DNA of 64,000 nucleotides from Oceanobacillus sp. FSL K6-2867 (GTDB lineage Bacteria > Bacillota > Bacilli > Bacillales > Amphibacillaceae). Positions within the stretch are counted from its first letter, which is position 1; each line of letters begins with the position of its first letter. Of this stretch, positions 15,896-23,773 are shown piece by piece. A program made the translations under genes and the position numbers. The notes beneath the pieces are model-generated. The model made no database searches. It was not told the origin of the DNA and worked only from the letters and a program-made list of their open reading frames with translations. The stretch lies in NCBI RefSeq assembly GCF_037963145.1, contig NZ_CP150144.1, positions 620,001 to 684,000 on the forward strand, written 5' to 3'.

Positions 15896-16486
15896 ATGAA
15901 AAAAGCAATACCTATTGTCATTGTTATAGGGATGCTTGGTTGGGCATTATTTGATTTTATTGGATCATCAACCAATGAAGAGGTCGAAAATGATGCGATG
16001 TCAGGAAATAGTATCACTTCTCCACTGGAAGAAGATACAGAAGAAGTAGTGGAATCCGATGAAGTAGGGCTGGAAAGAGGGATGATTGCCCCGGATTTCG
16101 AAGTGATGACACTAAATGGTGAGCAAGTAAAATTATCGGATTATCGAGGGGAACGCGTTTTGCTGAACTTTTGGGCAACCTGGTGTCCTCCATGTCGGGC
16201 AGAAATGCCTGATATGCAAAAGCTGTACGAGGAAGAAGATGTTACGATATTAGCCTTAAATATGACAGAGACGGAGAATAATGTTGAAAGAGTTGAGGAA
16301 TTTATTGATGAGCTTGGATTAACTTTTCCAGTTTTAATGGATGAAACATCTGATGTGATGACTTCTTATAAAGTTCAAGTATACCCAACATCTTATATGA
16401 TTGATTCCAATGGAAGAATTCAATATATTACTCTTGGAGCGATGAATTATGATCAGATGCTGCAGCAAATGAGCAAAATCGATTAA
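15896..16486 (+). CDS. Membrane-anchored TlpA-like thioredoxin, first copy (196 aa)
   Basis: An N-terminal anchor (AIPIVIVIGMLGWALFDFIG) is followed by an acidic linker of about 40 residues, then a TlpA/ResA-type domain: GMIAPDFEVMTLNGEQVKLS, NFWATWCPPCRAEMPDMQ with the WCPPC active site, FIDELGLTFPVLMDE and the cis-Pro loop VYPTSYMID. It would be an extracytoplasmic thiol reductase fed by CcdA. TGGAGGG precedes the ATG. It is a paralogue of the next gene, with the same active site. Confidence 0.88.
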   Translation: MKKAIPIVIVIGMLGWALFDFIGSSTNEEVENDAMSGNSITSPLEEDTEEVVESDEVGLERGMIAPDFEVMTLNGEQVKLSDYRGERVLLNFWATWCPPCRAEMPDMQKLYEEEDVTILALNMTETENNVERVEEFIDELGLTFPVLMDETSDVMTSYKVQVYPTSYMIDSNGRIQYITLGAMNYDQMLQQMSKID

Positions 16487-16515
16487 TTCGAACAAAAATA
16501 CGGGATGTGTGCTTA

Positions 16516-17148
16516 ATGAGAAGATTTTTATTGGCAATTGTACTACTTGGTATGGTTGGCTGGACTGTGTATGAATTTGCCCTTGCATCTGATAGTTCAG
16601 ATAATGGACAAGAAATGGTATCGGATGACTCTGAGAGTGAAGAAGGGTTTGCAGCAGATGTAAAAAAAGCATTTGAAACAGCTGAAGCGGATGAAGCAGA
16701 AGAAGAAACTACAGCTGAAAAAGAGATTGGTCTCGAAATCGGAAACCTTGCTCCCGACTTTCAATTAACTACGTTGACTGGAGAAGAGACAGCATTGTCG
16801 GATTATCGCGGCAGCAAAATTATGCTTAATTTCTGGGCAACCTGGTGTCCTCCATGCCGTGCAGAAATGCCCGATATGGAGAAATTTCATCAGGATACAG
16901 ATGTCGAAATTCTGGCAGTAAACTTAACGGAAACCGAGCCTCATCCCAATCAGGTTCAGCAATTTGCAGATGAATATGGATTAACTTTTCCTATTTTATT
17001 AGATGAGAAAGTCGAGGTTGCAACAATTTATGCGATACAGCCAGTACCTACTTCATTTATGATAGACTCAGAAGGTATTATTCAGTTTAAATCTATTGGT
17101 CCCTTAACATACGACCAGATGGTACAAGTCTCAAAAGATATGGATTAA
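16516..17148 (+). CDS. Membrane-anchored TlpA-like thioredoxin, second copy (210 aa)
   Basis: It is built like its neighbour: an anchor (FLLAIVLLGMVGWTVYEFAL), a longer very acidic linker rich in Asp, Glu and Ser, then GNLAPDFQLTTLTGEE, NFWATWCPPCRAEMPDME and PVPTSFMID. The start is the ATG at 16516; an ATG three codons earlier has no room for a ribosome binding site, and GGGATG is the only weak candidate. The pair probably arose by tandem duplication. Different linkers and substrate-facing loops suggest different partners. Confidence 0.86.
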   Translation: MRRFLLAIVLLGMVGWTVYEFALASDSSDNGQEMVSDDSESEEGFAADVKKAFETAEADEAEEETTAEKEIGLEIGNLAPDFQLTTLTGEETALSDYRGSKIMLNFWATWCPPCRAEMPDMEKFHQDTDVEILAVNLTETEPHPNQVQQFADEYGLTFPILLDEKVEVATIYAIQPVPTSFMIDSEGIIQFKSIGPLTYDQMVQVSKDMD

Positions 17149-17185
17149 CCTTCTGTGTTAGTATATTAAGTATGAGGTGAGCAGG

Positions 17186-17869
17186 ATGGAACAGACAATA
17201 TTAGTTGTCGAAGATGATAAAATGATTCGAAACCTTATCAGCCTATATTTAAAAAAGGCTGGATATGCTGTTGCAGAGGCTGCTGACGGAGAAGAAGCAA
17301 AACAGGTATTTATGAAAATGCATCCTTGTATGGTAATACTTGATCTAATGCTGCCTAAACTTTCAGGAGAAGAATTTTGTATTTGGATTCGGGAACTGGA
17401 AAGAAATGAAGTTTCCATCATTATGTTATCAGCGAAAGTCCGTACAGAAGATAAAATCAATGGTTTAAAGCTTGGAGCAGATGATTATCTTGTAAAACCT
17501 TTTCACCCGGAAGAATTAATGGCCCATGTTGAAGCTGTATTACGGCGTACAGGACAGTTTTGCCAAAAGATTGCTTATGATGGTTTATGCATTAAACCTC
17601 GTAAAGGCGAAGTACTGTTGTTTGATAAAGAATTGAAGCTGACAAAGCATGAATTTAATCTTTTATATACATTTATGGAGAATCCGAATGTTGTTATTTC
17701 CAGGGAGAATTTAATGGACCAATTATATCCCTATGCAGATAAACTGGTATCCTACCGTACGATTGATGCCCATATAAAAAAGCTGCGGAAAAAAATTGAA
17801 AATAATCCGGCTGTTCCAGAGCGTATTACAACAGTACGGGGAATGGGGTATAAATTTGTTACGCAGTAA
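17186..17869 (+). CDS. OmpR/PhoB-family response regulator
   Basis: The receiver domain shows ILVVEDDKMIRNL (acidic pocket), CMVILDLMLPKLSGEEF with the phospho-acceptor Asp, IIMLSAK and DDYLVKPFHPEEL with the conserved Lys. The C-terminal winged helix is the OmpR type (LTKHEFNLLYTFMENPN, YRTIDAHIKKLRKKIE, ITTVRGMGYKF). GAGGTG lies just before the ATG. Its stop lies inside the next gene, the partner kinase. The 11-base-step repeats at 13355 and 14407 are plausible targets, so it probably controls the sortase/redox genes. Confidence 0.92.
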   Translation: MEQTILVVEDDKMIRNLISLYLKKAGYAVAEAADGEEAKQVFMKMHPCMVILDLMLPKLSGEEFCIWIRELERNEVSIIMLSAKVRTEDKINGLKLGADDYLVKPFHPEELMAHVEAVLRRTGQFCQKIAYDGLCIKPRKGEVLLFDKELKLTKHEFNLLYTFMENPNVVISRENLMDQLYPYADKLVSYRTIDAHIKKLRKKIENNPAVPERITTVRGMGYKFVTQ

Positions 17870-18977
17870 ATTGCGGAGTATATTTTTCCCAAATCAGTTT
17901 ATCTTCCTATTAACATTTATTAATATAGCCGTAACCGCAGTTTTTGTTGCCCTTAGCAGCTGGGCAATTTATAATACAGCCTGCTTATTGGCAGATGGCA
18001 TGCTTTCCATGACAGTACAAAAACAGAATCTATTTGAATCAACATTATACCAATATCTATGGGTGTTCAGTCTTTGCGCTGTATTTTTAGGCGGACTTAT
18101 TCATTATTATTTAACAAAGAAAGTCACTGAGCCATTAAAAAAATTAATTTTTTCAACAAAAAAGATGAAACAAGGTCAATATGTGCCGATTTCAGTAACT
18201 GTAAAACGAGATGGAGAAATCGGAGAGTTAATCAATCATTTCAATGAACTTGCACAGCAATTGGAAACGAATGAAAAGCAGCGAAGAAAATTGGTATCTG
18301 ATTTATCTCATGAGTTTCGAACACCACTTACGAATTTAAATGGTTATTTGCGTGCATTGCAAAGTGGTATATTGGAAGGTGACGAAAGGCTGTATCAGGC
18401 ACTTTATGAAGAGTCTTCAAAACTCACCCAGCTTGTAGAACAAATAGAAAAGCTGAAAGAATGGGATGATATGGCTGAACGGACAGTGGTTGAAAAAGAA
18501 GCGGTTAATATGAAGGAGTTTATTGGAAAATCCGTTAAAATATTCCATTGGACGCTGGAGCAGAATGACATGGATCTGGTTTTAGATGTGGAGTCAAGTA
18601 TTGTTGCCATTGATTCTACAAGCATTTCACAAGTAATGAGTAATTTATTGGATAATGCTATCCGTTATTATAAGGGTACAGGGCCAATCATAATAAAAGG
18701 AGAAAAACTGCCTAGCGAATATAAAGTCTCTGTAACAGGGCCAGGACGGATAATTTCAAAAGCTGATAGAGAAAGAATTTTTGATAGATTTTATCGCACT
18801 GAAAAATCAAGATCCCGGAAATTAGGAGGATCGGGCTTAGGGCTAGCTATTTCAAAAGAAATAGTAGAACGGCATAATGGAAAAATAGGATTACAGTCAG
18901 AGAGTGATATACATACTTTTTGGTTTGTATTGCCTCATCTCCTTCAGACAACGGCTCACGATGGTGGTCTAGATTAG
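17856..18977 (+). CDS. Sensor histidine kinase with an altered G1 box
   Basis: The frame overlaps the regulator's end by 14 bases and starts at TTG 17856, with GGGG six bases upstream; the ATG at 17796 lies deep inside the regulator gene. Two membrane spans flank a short outer loop of about 25 residues. A HAMP linker (KKVTEPLKKLIFSTKKM), HisKA with DLSHEFRTPLTNL and HATPase_c follow. The N box (SNLLDNAIRYY) and G2 box (GGSGLGLAIS) are normal. Where DxGxG is expected the protein reads SVTGPGRIIS, so the conserved Asp that contacts adenine is absent. Confidence 0.88.
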   Translation: MLRSKLRSIFFPNQFIFLLTFINIAVTAVFVALSSWAIYNTACLLADGMLSMTVQKQNLFESTLYQYLWVFSLCAVFLGGLIHYYLTKKVTEPLKKLIFSTKKMKQGQYVPISVTVKRDGEIGELINHFNELAQQLETNEKQRRKLVSDLSHEFRTPLTNLNGYLRALQSGILEGDERLYQALYEESSKLTQLVEQIEKLKEWDDMAERTVVEKEAVNMKEFIGKSVKIFHWTLEQNDMDLVLDVESSIVAIDSTSISQVMSNLLDNAIRYYKGTGPIIIKGEKLPSEYKVSVTGPGRIISKADRERIFDRFYRTEKSRSRKLGGSGLGLAISKEIVERHNGKIGLQSESDIHTFWFVLPHLLQTTAHDGGLD

Positions 18978-19056
18978 TCTTTCCATGCTAGGCCAGTCTC
19001 CGCTATATTTACGACGGCTTGATCAACGCTCGTCGCTCAAAAAGAGATTCATTGTA

Positions 19057-19110
19057 GGTGCTGAATCCCAAAAGTTAGAGTAAGAAAACTGACTTTTAGG
19101 GTTCAGCACC
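19057..19110. mobile_element. Pair of IS3-like (IS150-group) ends with nothing between
   Basis: GGTGCTGAATCCCAAAAGTT (19057-19076) and GACTTTTAGGGTTCAGCACC (19091-19110) are inverted at 17 of 20 positions with only 14 bases between. The sequence resembles the TGTACTGACCCCAAAAAGTT ends I recall for IS150-group elements. It could be an internally deleted element or MITE. The alternative is a terminator for the kinase gene, which ends 79 bases upstream. Confidence 0.4.
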
Positions 19111-19356
19111 AATAGATCTGACCATTTTATTAATAGACGTTTTCAAAAAGCATCTACATACTTCAATAAATACGGAGTACCTGGGATTTCACTTTTGGGA
19201 CCTGTAATCGGAACAAATCATATTGGAGCATTGGTTTGTATAGTAGGAAAAGCAGATAAAAAGAATATAGTACTCTGGCAAACTGTCAGTATAATTATCA
19301 GGGCTATAGGGACTGGCTTACATTTAACCTATGGCATGGATATCTACAATAATTAA
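19111..19356 (+). pseudogene. Truncated membrane protein relic (small multidrug-export-like)
   Basis: The frame reads RRFQKASTYFNKYGVPGISL, LGPVIGTNHIGALVCIVGKA, DKKNIVLWQTVSIIIRAIGT and GLHLTYGMDI, then stops at 19356. This looks like the C-terminal part of the protein family annotated as small multi-drug export proteins. There is no start codon; the frame runs directly into the IS-like ends upstream, which suggests a deletion or insertion removed the 5' part. Confidence 0.5.
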
Positions 19357-19450
19357 AATGATTAAAAAGAAATAATAATATCAGTTTGATTCCCAGCTTT
19401 AACTGACAAAACAGGTGTTACAGAGTTTCAAAAATAACTAGAGCTATGGA

Positions 19451-19473
19451 AGAGGGTATTTTCTAACCCTCTA
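19451..19473 (-). terminator. Weak hairpin after glcF
   Basis: AGAGGGT pairs with ACCCTCT around TATTTTCTA-like bases, 27 bases beyond the glcF stop on the minus strand. Only TTCC follows, so termination strength is doubtful. Confidence 0.4.
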
Positions 19474-19499
19474 TCCACTGCATTTCAGATTTCCCTTCA

Positions 19500-20780
19500 T
19501 TAAGCTTCCACCCCGCAAGCCTCCGCCAATAATTCTATTAAATGAACAACCTGAATCTGTTCAGTCAATCCTTCTCGCTCTACTCCAACCTTCATTTGCA
19601 GGTGACAACCAGGATTTGTTGTAACTATTATTTCTGGTGTTATAGTGGTCAAGTGTTTCATTTTTTCATCAATCAATTCCATCGACTCATTATAATTTAC
19701 AATATTGTAGATTCCCGCTGACCCACAGCACATATCCTTTTTCGGAAATTCTAAGTATGTGATCCCCGGTACAGATTTTAATAATCGCAATGGTTCATTT
19801 ACCCGCTTCTGGACATTGCTCATATGACAGGATGGCTGATAGGTCACGGCTCTATTGATTTCCTTTTCAAATGGTAAATTCAACTGACTTAAAATAACAC
19901 TAATATCAGCATTTTTTTCTGCAAACTGCTTTGCTCGATTCGCCCATTCTGGATCACCGGCAAATAATTTATCATACTCAACGAGCATGGCACCGCAGCC
20001 ACCAATGCTGTTTACAATATAATCGAAGTTGTGTTTTTCAAATGCCTTAATATTTTCCTTCGCTAATCTTTTCGTAATTTCCGTTTCTCCGCTATGACTT
20101 TGTAAGGCTCCACAACAGGTTTGCTCTTTAATAACTGTCACTTCACATCCAGCTAATTGAAGTAATTTTATGCTTTGCGTGTTAATCGATGAAAACATTG
20201 TGTCCATCACACATCCTGTAAAAAATCCGATGCGAAATGCAGGACGCTGGATTGGCGGATAGTATTCCTCCCGTTTTCTGCGTTTGATACTGCCTTCTGC
20301 ATTCGGGAGGATTTTCTCAAACGTACGTAGGTTTTCTGGTAAAACATTGGTTGCTCTTGCTTTATGTGCTACCTTTTGCAAGCCGGATTTTTGGTATAAT
20401 GCAATTCCTCCGCCTACCGTATTTAAAATCTTTTTATTAGGTATCGTTTTATTAAATAAAAATTCCCGAAATAATTTTACGCGCTTTGGCGTTTCTTTTT
20501 TCTTATTTTCTTCAATAAATTCTTTTGCCGATTCTAAAATCGTCCCGTATTGTACATTTGTTGGACAAACCACTTCACATGCTCGACATCCAAGGCAAAG
20601 ATTAATTGGCCCTTCTAATTCAGAATACGTAATTTTGCCTTCAGCTGCCATTTTCACTAAATTGATTCGCCCTCTTGGTGAGTGCGTTTCTTTCTCCATT
20701 GTTATATATGTTGGACAAGCTGGTAAGCAATAGCCGCATTGTACACAATCAAACGTTTCTTCATATGCTAGCTCAGCCAT
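19500..20780 (-). CDS. glcF: Glycolate oxidase-type iron-sulfur subunit GlcF
   Basis: This 426-aa protein carries two [4Fe-4S] ferredoxin clusters (CVQCGYCLPACPTY and CLGCRACEVVCPT) and two CCG domains (EQTCCGALQSHSGE and KDMCCGSAGIYNI), the standard GlcF layout. It passes electrons from the FAD subunit to the quinone pool at the membrane. Its ATG overlaps the glcD stop by eight bases, so the two are coupled. No GlcE is present, as in the two-gene YsfC/YsfD arrangement of Bacillus. The exact 2-hydroxy acid is not shown by sequence. Confidence 0.9.
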   Translation of the reverse strand: MAELAYEETFDCVQCGYCLPACPTYITMEKETHSPRGRINLVKMAAEGKITYSELEGPINLCLGCRACEVVCPTNVQYGTILESAKEFIEENKKKETPKRVKLFREFLFNKTIPNKKILNTVGGGIALYQKSGLQKVAHKARATNVLPENLRTFEKILPNAEGSIKRRKREEYYPPIQRPAFRIGFFTGCVMDTMFSSINTQSIKLLQLAGCEVTVIKEQTCCGALQSHSGETEITKRLAKENIKAFEKHNFDYIVNSIGGCGAMLVEYDKLFAGDPEWANRAKQFAEKNADISVILSQLNLPFEKEINRAVTYQPSCHMSNVQKRVNEPLRLLKSVPGITYLEFPKKDMCCGSAGIYNIVNYNESMELIDEKMKHLTTITPEIIVTTNPGCHLQMKVGVEREGLTEQIQVVHLIELLAEACGVEA

Positions 20781-22185
20781 TAGTTAACACCAGCCTTTGA
20801 CCCGGTTCCGGAAAAATTTTGCCAGGATTCAGCACATTTTTGGGGTCCCAGCTTTCTTTGATCCGCTTCATCATATCCAATCCAATTTCTCCGAGCTCCA
20901 TTTCCATAAACGGAGCTTTTAATGTACCAATCCCATGCTCTCCAGATAATGTGCCACCAAGTTCAATAGCCGCTTCAAAGATTTCCTCTACCGCTTTTTC
21001 CACTCGGTGCATTTCTTCTTGATCACGTTTATCAGCAATAATATTCGGGTGCAAATTTCCATCACCCGCATGTCCGAATACGACTAAATTAATGTGATAC
21101 TTTTCTCGAATTTCTTTTAATCGCTTAAACATTTCTGGAATCTTACTTCTTGGGATTGTTGCATCCTCCGAAATTTTTGTCGGCTTCTCACGGACAATCG
21201 CAGGTGATACAAGCTTTCTAGCCCTCCAGAGCTCACTTGCCTCTTCCGCCGTATTAGCTATTCTTACTTCGCTTGCTTGAGTAGATTCACATACCTGCTG
21301 AACACGTACAATTTCATCTTCTATTGCTGCCGGGTGACCATCTAATTCAATTAATAACAATGCTTCCGCCTCAATAGGAAGTCCAAGTGGTTCATAGGAT
21401 TCAACGGCATTAATCGTTGCATTATCCATTATTTCCAGCTTGGAAGGCAAAATTCCAGAGCTTAAAATGTTCGTAATTGCTCGACCGGAATCAACTATGT
21501 CGTCAAATACTGCCATCAATGTTTGATTTGCTTGCGGTTTTGGAAAAAGCCGTAATGTAGCTTCAGTGATAATTCCTAATGTCCCTTCTGATCCAACGAT
21601 TAATTTTGTTAAGTCGTATCCTGTTACATTTTTAACAGTTCTTCCACCTGTACGAATAACCTCTCCCTCTGGTGTTACAACCTCCAGTCCAATAACATAA
21701 TCTTTTGTAACCCCGTATTTCAACCCACGAGGTCCTCCTGAATTTTCGGCTAAGTTGCCACCAATCGTTGAAACATTTGAGCTGCTCGGATCAGGCGGAT
21801 AAATCATCCCTACCTCGATTGCGGCATTATTAATATCCGCGGTTATAACTCCTGGTGAAACAACCGCTACCATGTCTTCAGCATCAATGATTAATTTGTT
21901 ATCCCATTTGGATAAATCAAAAACAATCCCACCTTTCACTGGTAAAGGACCGCCACTTAAACTTGTTCCTTGCCCACGAGGACAGACAGGTATTTCGTAT
22001 TTATTTGCAAGCTTCATCATTTCGGCTACTTCTTCTGTCTCCTTTGGCTGAACAACTACATCTGGGAGATATACCCCAAACGAGGAGTCATAGGAATAAC
22101 TATATAAATCTACTTTGTCTGTTAATATTCGCTTTTCATCCTTTATAATATCTTTTAACAACTGGATGATTGTGTCATTAATCAT
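20773..22185 (-). CDS. glcD: Glycolate oxidase-type FAD subunit GlcD
   Basis: This 470-aa flavoprotein oxidises a 2-hydroxy acid to the 2-oxo acid. The PCMH FAD-binding region is seen in CPRGQGTSLSGGPLPVKGG, VSPGVITADINNAA, STIGGNLAENSGGPRGLKYG and KLIVGSEGTLGIITEATLRL. The C-terminal FAD-oxidase domain includes VFGHAGDGNLHPNI and GTLSGEHGIGTLKAPFM, with the catalytic-site histidines. GGAGGGATACGGA precedes the ATG. It overlaps both neighbours by eight bases: the GntR regulator upstream and glcF downstream. This makes one operon. Confidence 0.92.
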   Translation of the reverse strand: MINDTIIQLLKDIIKDEKRILTDKVDLYSYSYDSSFGVYLPDVVVQPKETEEVAEMMKLANKYEIPVCPRGQGTSLSGGPLPVKGGIVFDLSKWDNKLIIDAEDMVAVVSPGVITADINNAAIEVGMIYPPDPSSSNVSTIGGNLAENSGGPRGLKYGVTKDYVIGLEVVTPEGEVIRTGGRTVKNVTGYDLTKLIVGSEGTLGIITEATLRLFPKPQANQTLMAVFDDIVDSGRAITNILSSGILPSKLEIMDNATINAVESYEPLGLPIEAEALLLIELDGHPAAIEDEIVRVQQVCESTQASEVRIANTAEEASELWRARKLVSPAIVREKPTKISEDATIPRSKIPEMFKRLKEIREKYHINLVVFGHAGDGNLHPNIIADKRDQEEMHRVEKAVEEIFEAAIELGGTLSGEHGIGTLKAPFMEMELGEIGLDMMKRIKESWDPKNVLNPGKIFPEPGQRLVLTNG

Positions 22186-22912
22186 TCCGTATCCCTCCTG
22201 AATTTAAACGAAACTGCTGATGCCGCAATTTAATTCCTTGATGATGCTTCCACATCGCTTCTTTTGCTGCATCTGGTCTTCCTTCTATAATTGCACGAAA
22301 AATATGTTCATGCTCTTTTATAACCTGGTCATTCAATGAATCATCTGTTATGGAGTACGCTCGGCTCTCACGTAAATGGATCAAAATCTTATCAGCTACT
22401 AATTTAATAATCTCTAACATGACAGGGTTATTTGCAGCTTCAACAATTGTATAATGGAACTGGTAATCTTCCTTCATTGCAATCTTGCCTTCCAGACTTT
22501 GCACTAATAAATTTTCGTAGTCCGATTCCAACCGTTCTCTTTGGTGCTTCTTAATCCGTTTCGCCGCATAAAAAGCTGCGTCCCCTTCAATCGTCTGTCG
22601 CAATTCAATCAGATTCATAAAATCATACGGCTTATCTCCAATCAAGTTGGAAAATTCAAGAAGTGGTCCAGATTTAGCCTTCGTGTTCACATACATCCCT
22701 ACTCCTGGCCTGACTGTGATAATCCCAGAGGATTCCAGAACAGTCATTGCCTCTTTTACAGAAGTTCTTGACACTTTAAACATCGTTGCAAGCGCTCGTT
22801 CTGACGGTAATTTATCGCCAGGCTGAATAGTTCCTTCAGCAATGGAATGTTTAATTTGATCAATAATCGTTTGATAGATTTTTTTCTTCTTTTGTATTGC
22901 TTGAAACTCCAA
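22178..22912 (-). CDS. GntR-family regulator, FadR/FCD type (244 aa)
   Basis: The N-terminal winged helix (QIKHSIAEGTIQPGDKLPSE, RALATMFKVSRTSVKEAMTV, SGIITVRPGVGMYVN) is followed by a helical FCD ligand domain with the metal-binding type pattern (ELRQTIEGDAAFYAAKR, YQFHYTIVEAANNPVM, EHEHIFRAIIEGRP). The start is TTG at 22912, preceded by GGAGGG. It is translationally coupled to glcD and probably senses the hydroxy acid or its product. A palindrome 23-47 bases upstream is a likely autoregulatory site. Confidence 0.9.
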   Translation of the reverse strand: MEFQAIQKKKKIYQTIIDQIKHSIAEGTIQPGDKLPSERALATMFKVSRTSVKEAMTVLESSGIITVRPGVGMYVNTKAKSGPLLEFSNLIGDKPYDFMNLIELRQTIEGDAAFYAAKRIKKHQRERLESDYENLLVQSLEGKIAMKEDYQFHYTIVEAANNPVMLEIIKLVADKILIHLRESRAYSITDDSLNDQVIKEHEHIFRAIIEGRPDAAKEAMWKHHQGIKLRHQQFRLNSGGIRND

Positions 22913-22934
22913 GTGATTCCCTCCATCCCAGCAG

Positions 22935-22959
22935 TTGGTCTAGTGGACAGTCCACAGAA
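22935..22959. promoter_or_regulatory. Palindromic candidate GntR operator
   Basis: GTGGAC-A-GTCCAC is a perfect six-base palindrome, flanked by TCT and AGA, lying just upstream of the regulator/glcDF genes. The nested GGTCTAGTGGAC also resembles a FadR-type half-site pair. Confidence 0.5.
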
Positions 22960-22960
22960 T

Positions 22961-22993
22961 ATATGCAAATACCCCGTTTAGGCATTTGCATAT
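22961..22993 (-). repeat. Inverted repeat between the two regulator genes
   Basis: ATATGCAAAT and ATTTGCATAT form a perfect 10-bp stem with a 13-base loop, 29-61 bases after the stop of the upstream regulator. It may end that transcript, though the T-tract is poor. Confidence 0.45.
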
Positions 22994-23021
22994 ATATAAC
23001 CAGATATATACACGAATATAA

Positions 23022-23750
23022 TTAATGAATTTCATTGGTATTATTCTCTATAATAACGCGCTTATCTCCAAGTTTAATTCGGGCGTTTGTTAAATGTTCA
23101 GCTACTGCTGCCATTGCAGTTTGCGCATCTCGATTTTTGATCGCAAGGTAAATTTTTTCATGTTCAGCATAGACTGTTTTTCGTCGAACCTCCCAGCCTT
23201 GGTTTTTGGATAATGAAAACTGGACAGCTTTTAAGTGGAGATCCGATATATTATCCATCGTTTGCGTTAAAAAAGGGTTATAAGCCGAGCGAACAATAAT
23301 TCGATGGAATGCATAATCGGCTTCAAACCCATTTATATAAGGGTCTTTAACAGTTTGACTAAAAGCTTCCAGGCTTGCTTTTAGATCAACTATATCCTCT
23401 TGCTTATGCCGCTTAGCAGCAAGATAAGCGGCATTTGATTCAACAATTGTACGTAATTCCAGCAAATTTTGTACCTCTTCTACTTTTATCATCTCAAAAT
23501 GTACTTGCTTTAACATTTCTGCTACATTCACTTCTTTTATCCAGCTTCTACCACCCTGCCTGGACTCAATCAAACCACTTGCTGCTAAAACGCTTAATGC
23601 TTCTCGTATAGGTGAACGACTAACACCGAACATCTTAACGAGTTCATTCTCAGAGGGCAATTGACTGTTTGGAGGAAACTTGCCAGTCTTTATCATTTCT
23701 TTCAATTCCTCAAGCACCAATTCGGATACTTTCTTTCTTTCAATTTTCAA
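23022..23750 (-). CDS. Second GntR-family regulator, FadR/FCD type (242 aa)
   Basis: It has the same architecture as its neighbour: a winged helix (ELKEMIKTGKFPPNSQLPSE, NELVKMFGVSRSPIREALSV, SGLIESRQGGRSWI) followed by an FCD domain (LLELRTIVESNAAYLAAKR, DYAFHRIIVRSAYNPFL, AEHEKIYLAIKNRDA). The start is TTG, with AAGGAG about ten bases upstream. It lies 23 bases after the TRAP permease gene on the same strand and is probably in that operon. The palindrome ACTTGT-ATT-ACAAGT in the transporter promoter fits a FadR-type operator. Confidence 0.9.
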   Translation of the reverse strand: MKIERKKVSELVLEELKEMIKTGKFPPNSQLPSENELVKMFGVSRSPIREALSVLAASGLIESRQGGRSWIKEVNVAEMLKQVHFEMIKVEEVQNLLELRTIVESNAAYLAAKRHKQEDIVDLKASLEAFSQTVKDPYINGFEADYAFHRIIVRSAYNPFLTQTMDNISDLHLKAVQFSLSKNQGWEVRRKTVYAEHEKIYLAIKNRDAQTAMAAVAEHLTNARIKLGDKRVIIENNTNEIH

Positions 23751-23773
23751 CCATACCCATCTCCTTCTTCCAG

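Larger units (their letters stand above)
18978..19499. other. Gap with an IS3-like end pair and a gene relic
   Basis: It holds no intact gene. It contains the inverted repeats at 19057-19110, a truncated transporter-like frame at 19111-19356 and a weak hairpin at 19451-19473. Confidence 0.5.

Noticed and set aside
20284..20733. 149-codon plus-strand frame inside glcF
   Set aside because: It lies antisense to the iron-sulfur subunit gene and arises from its codon pattern.
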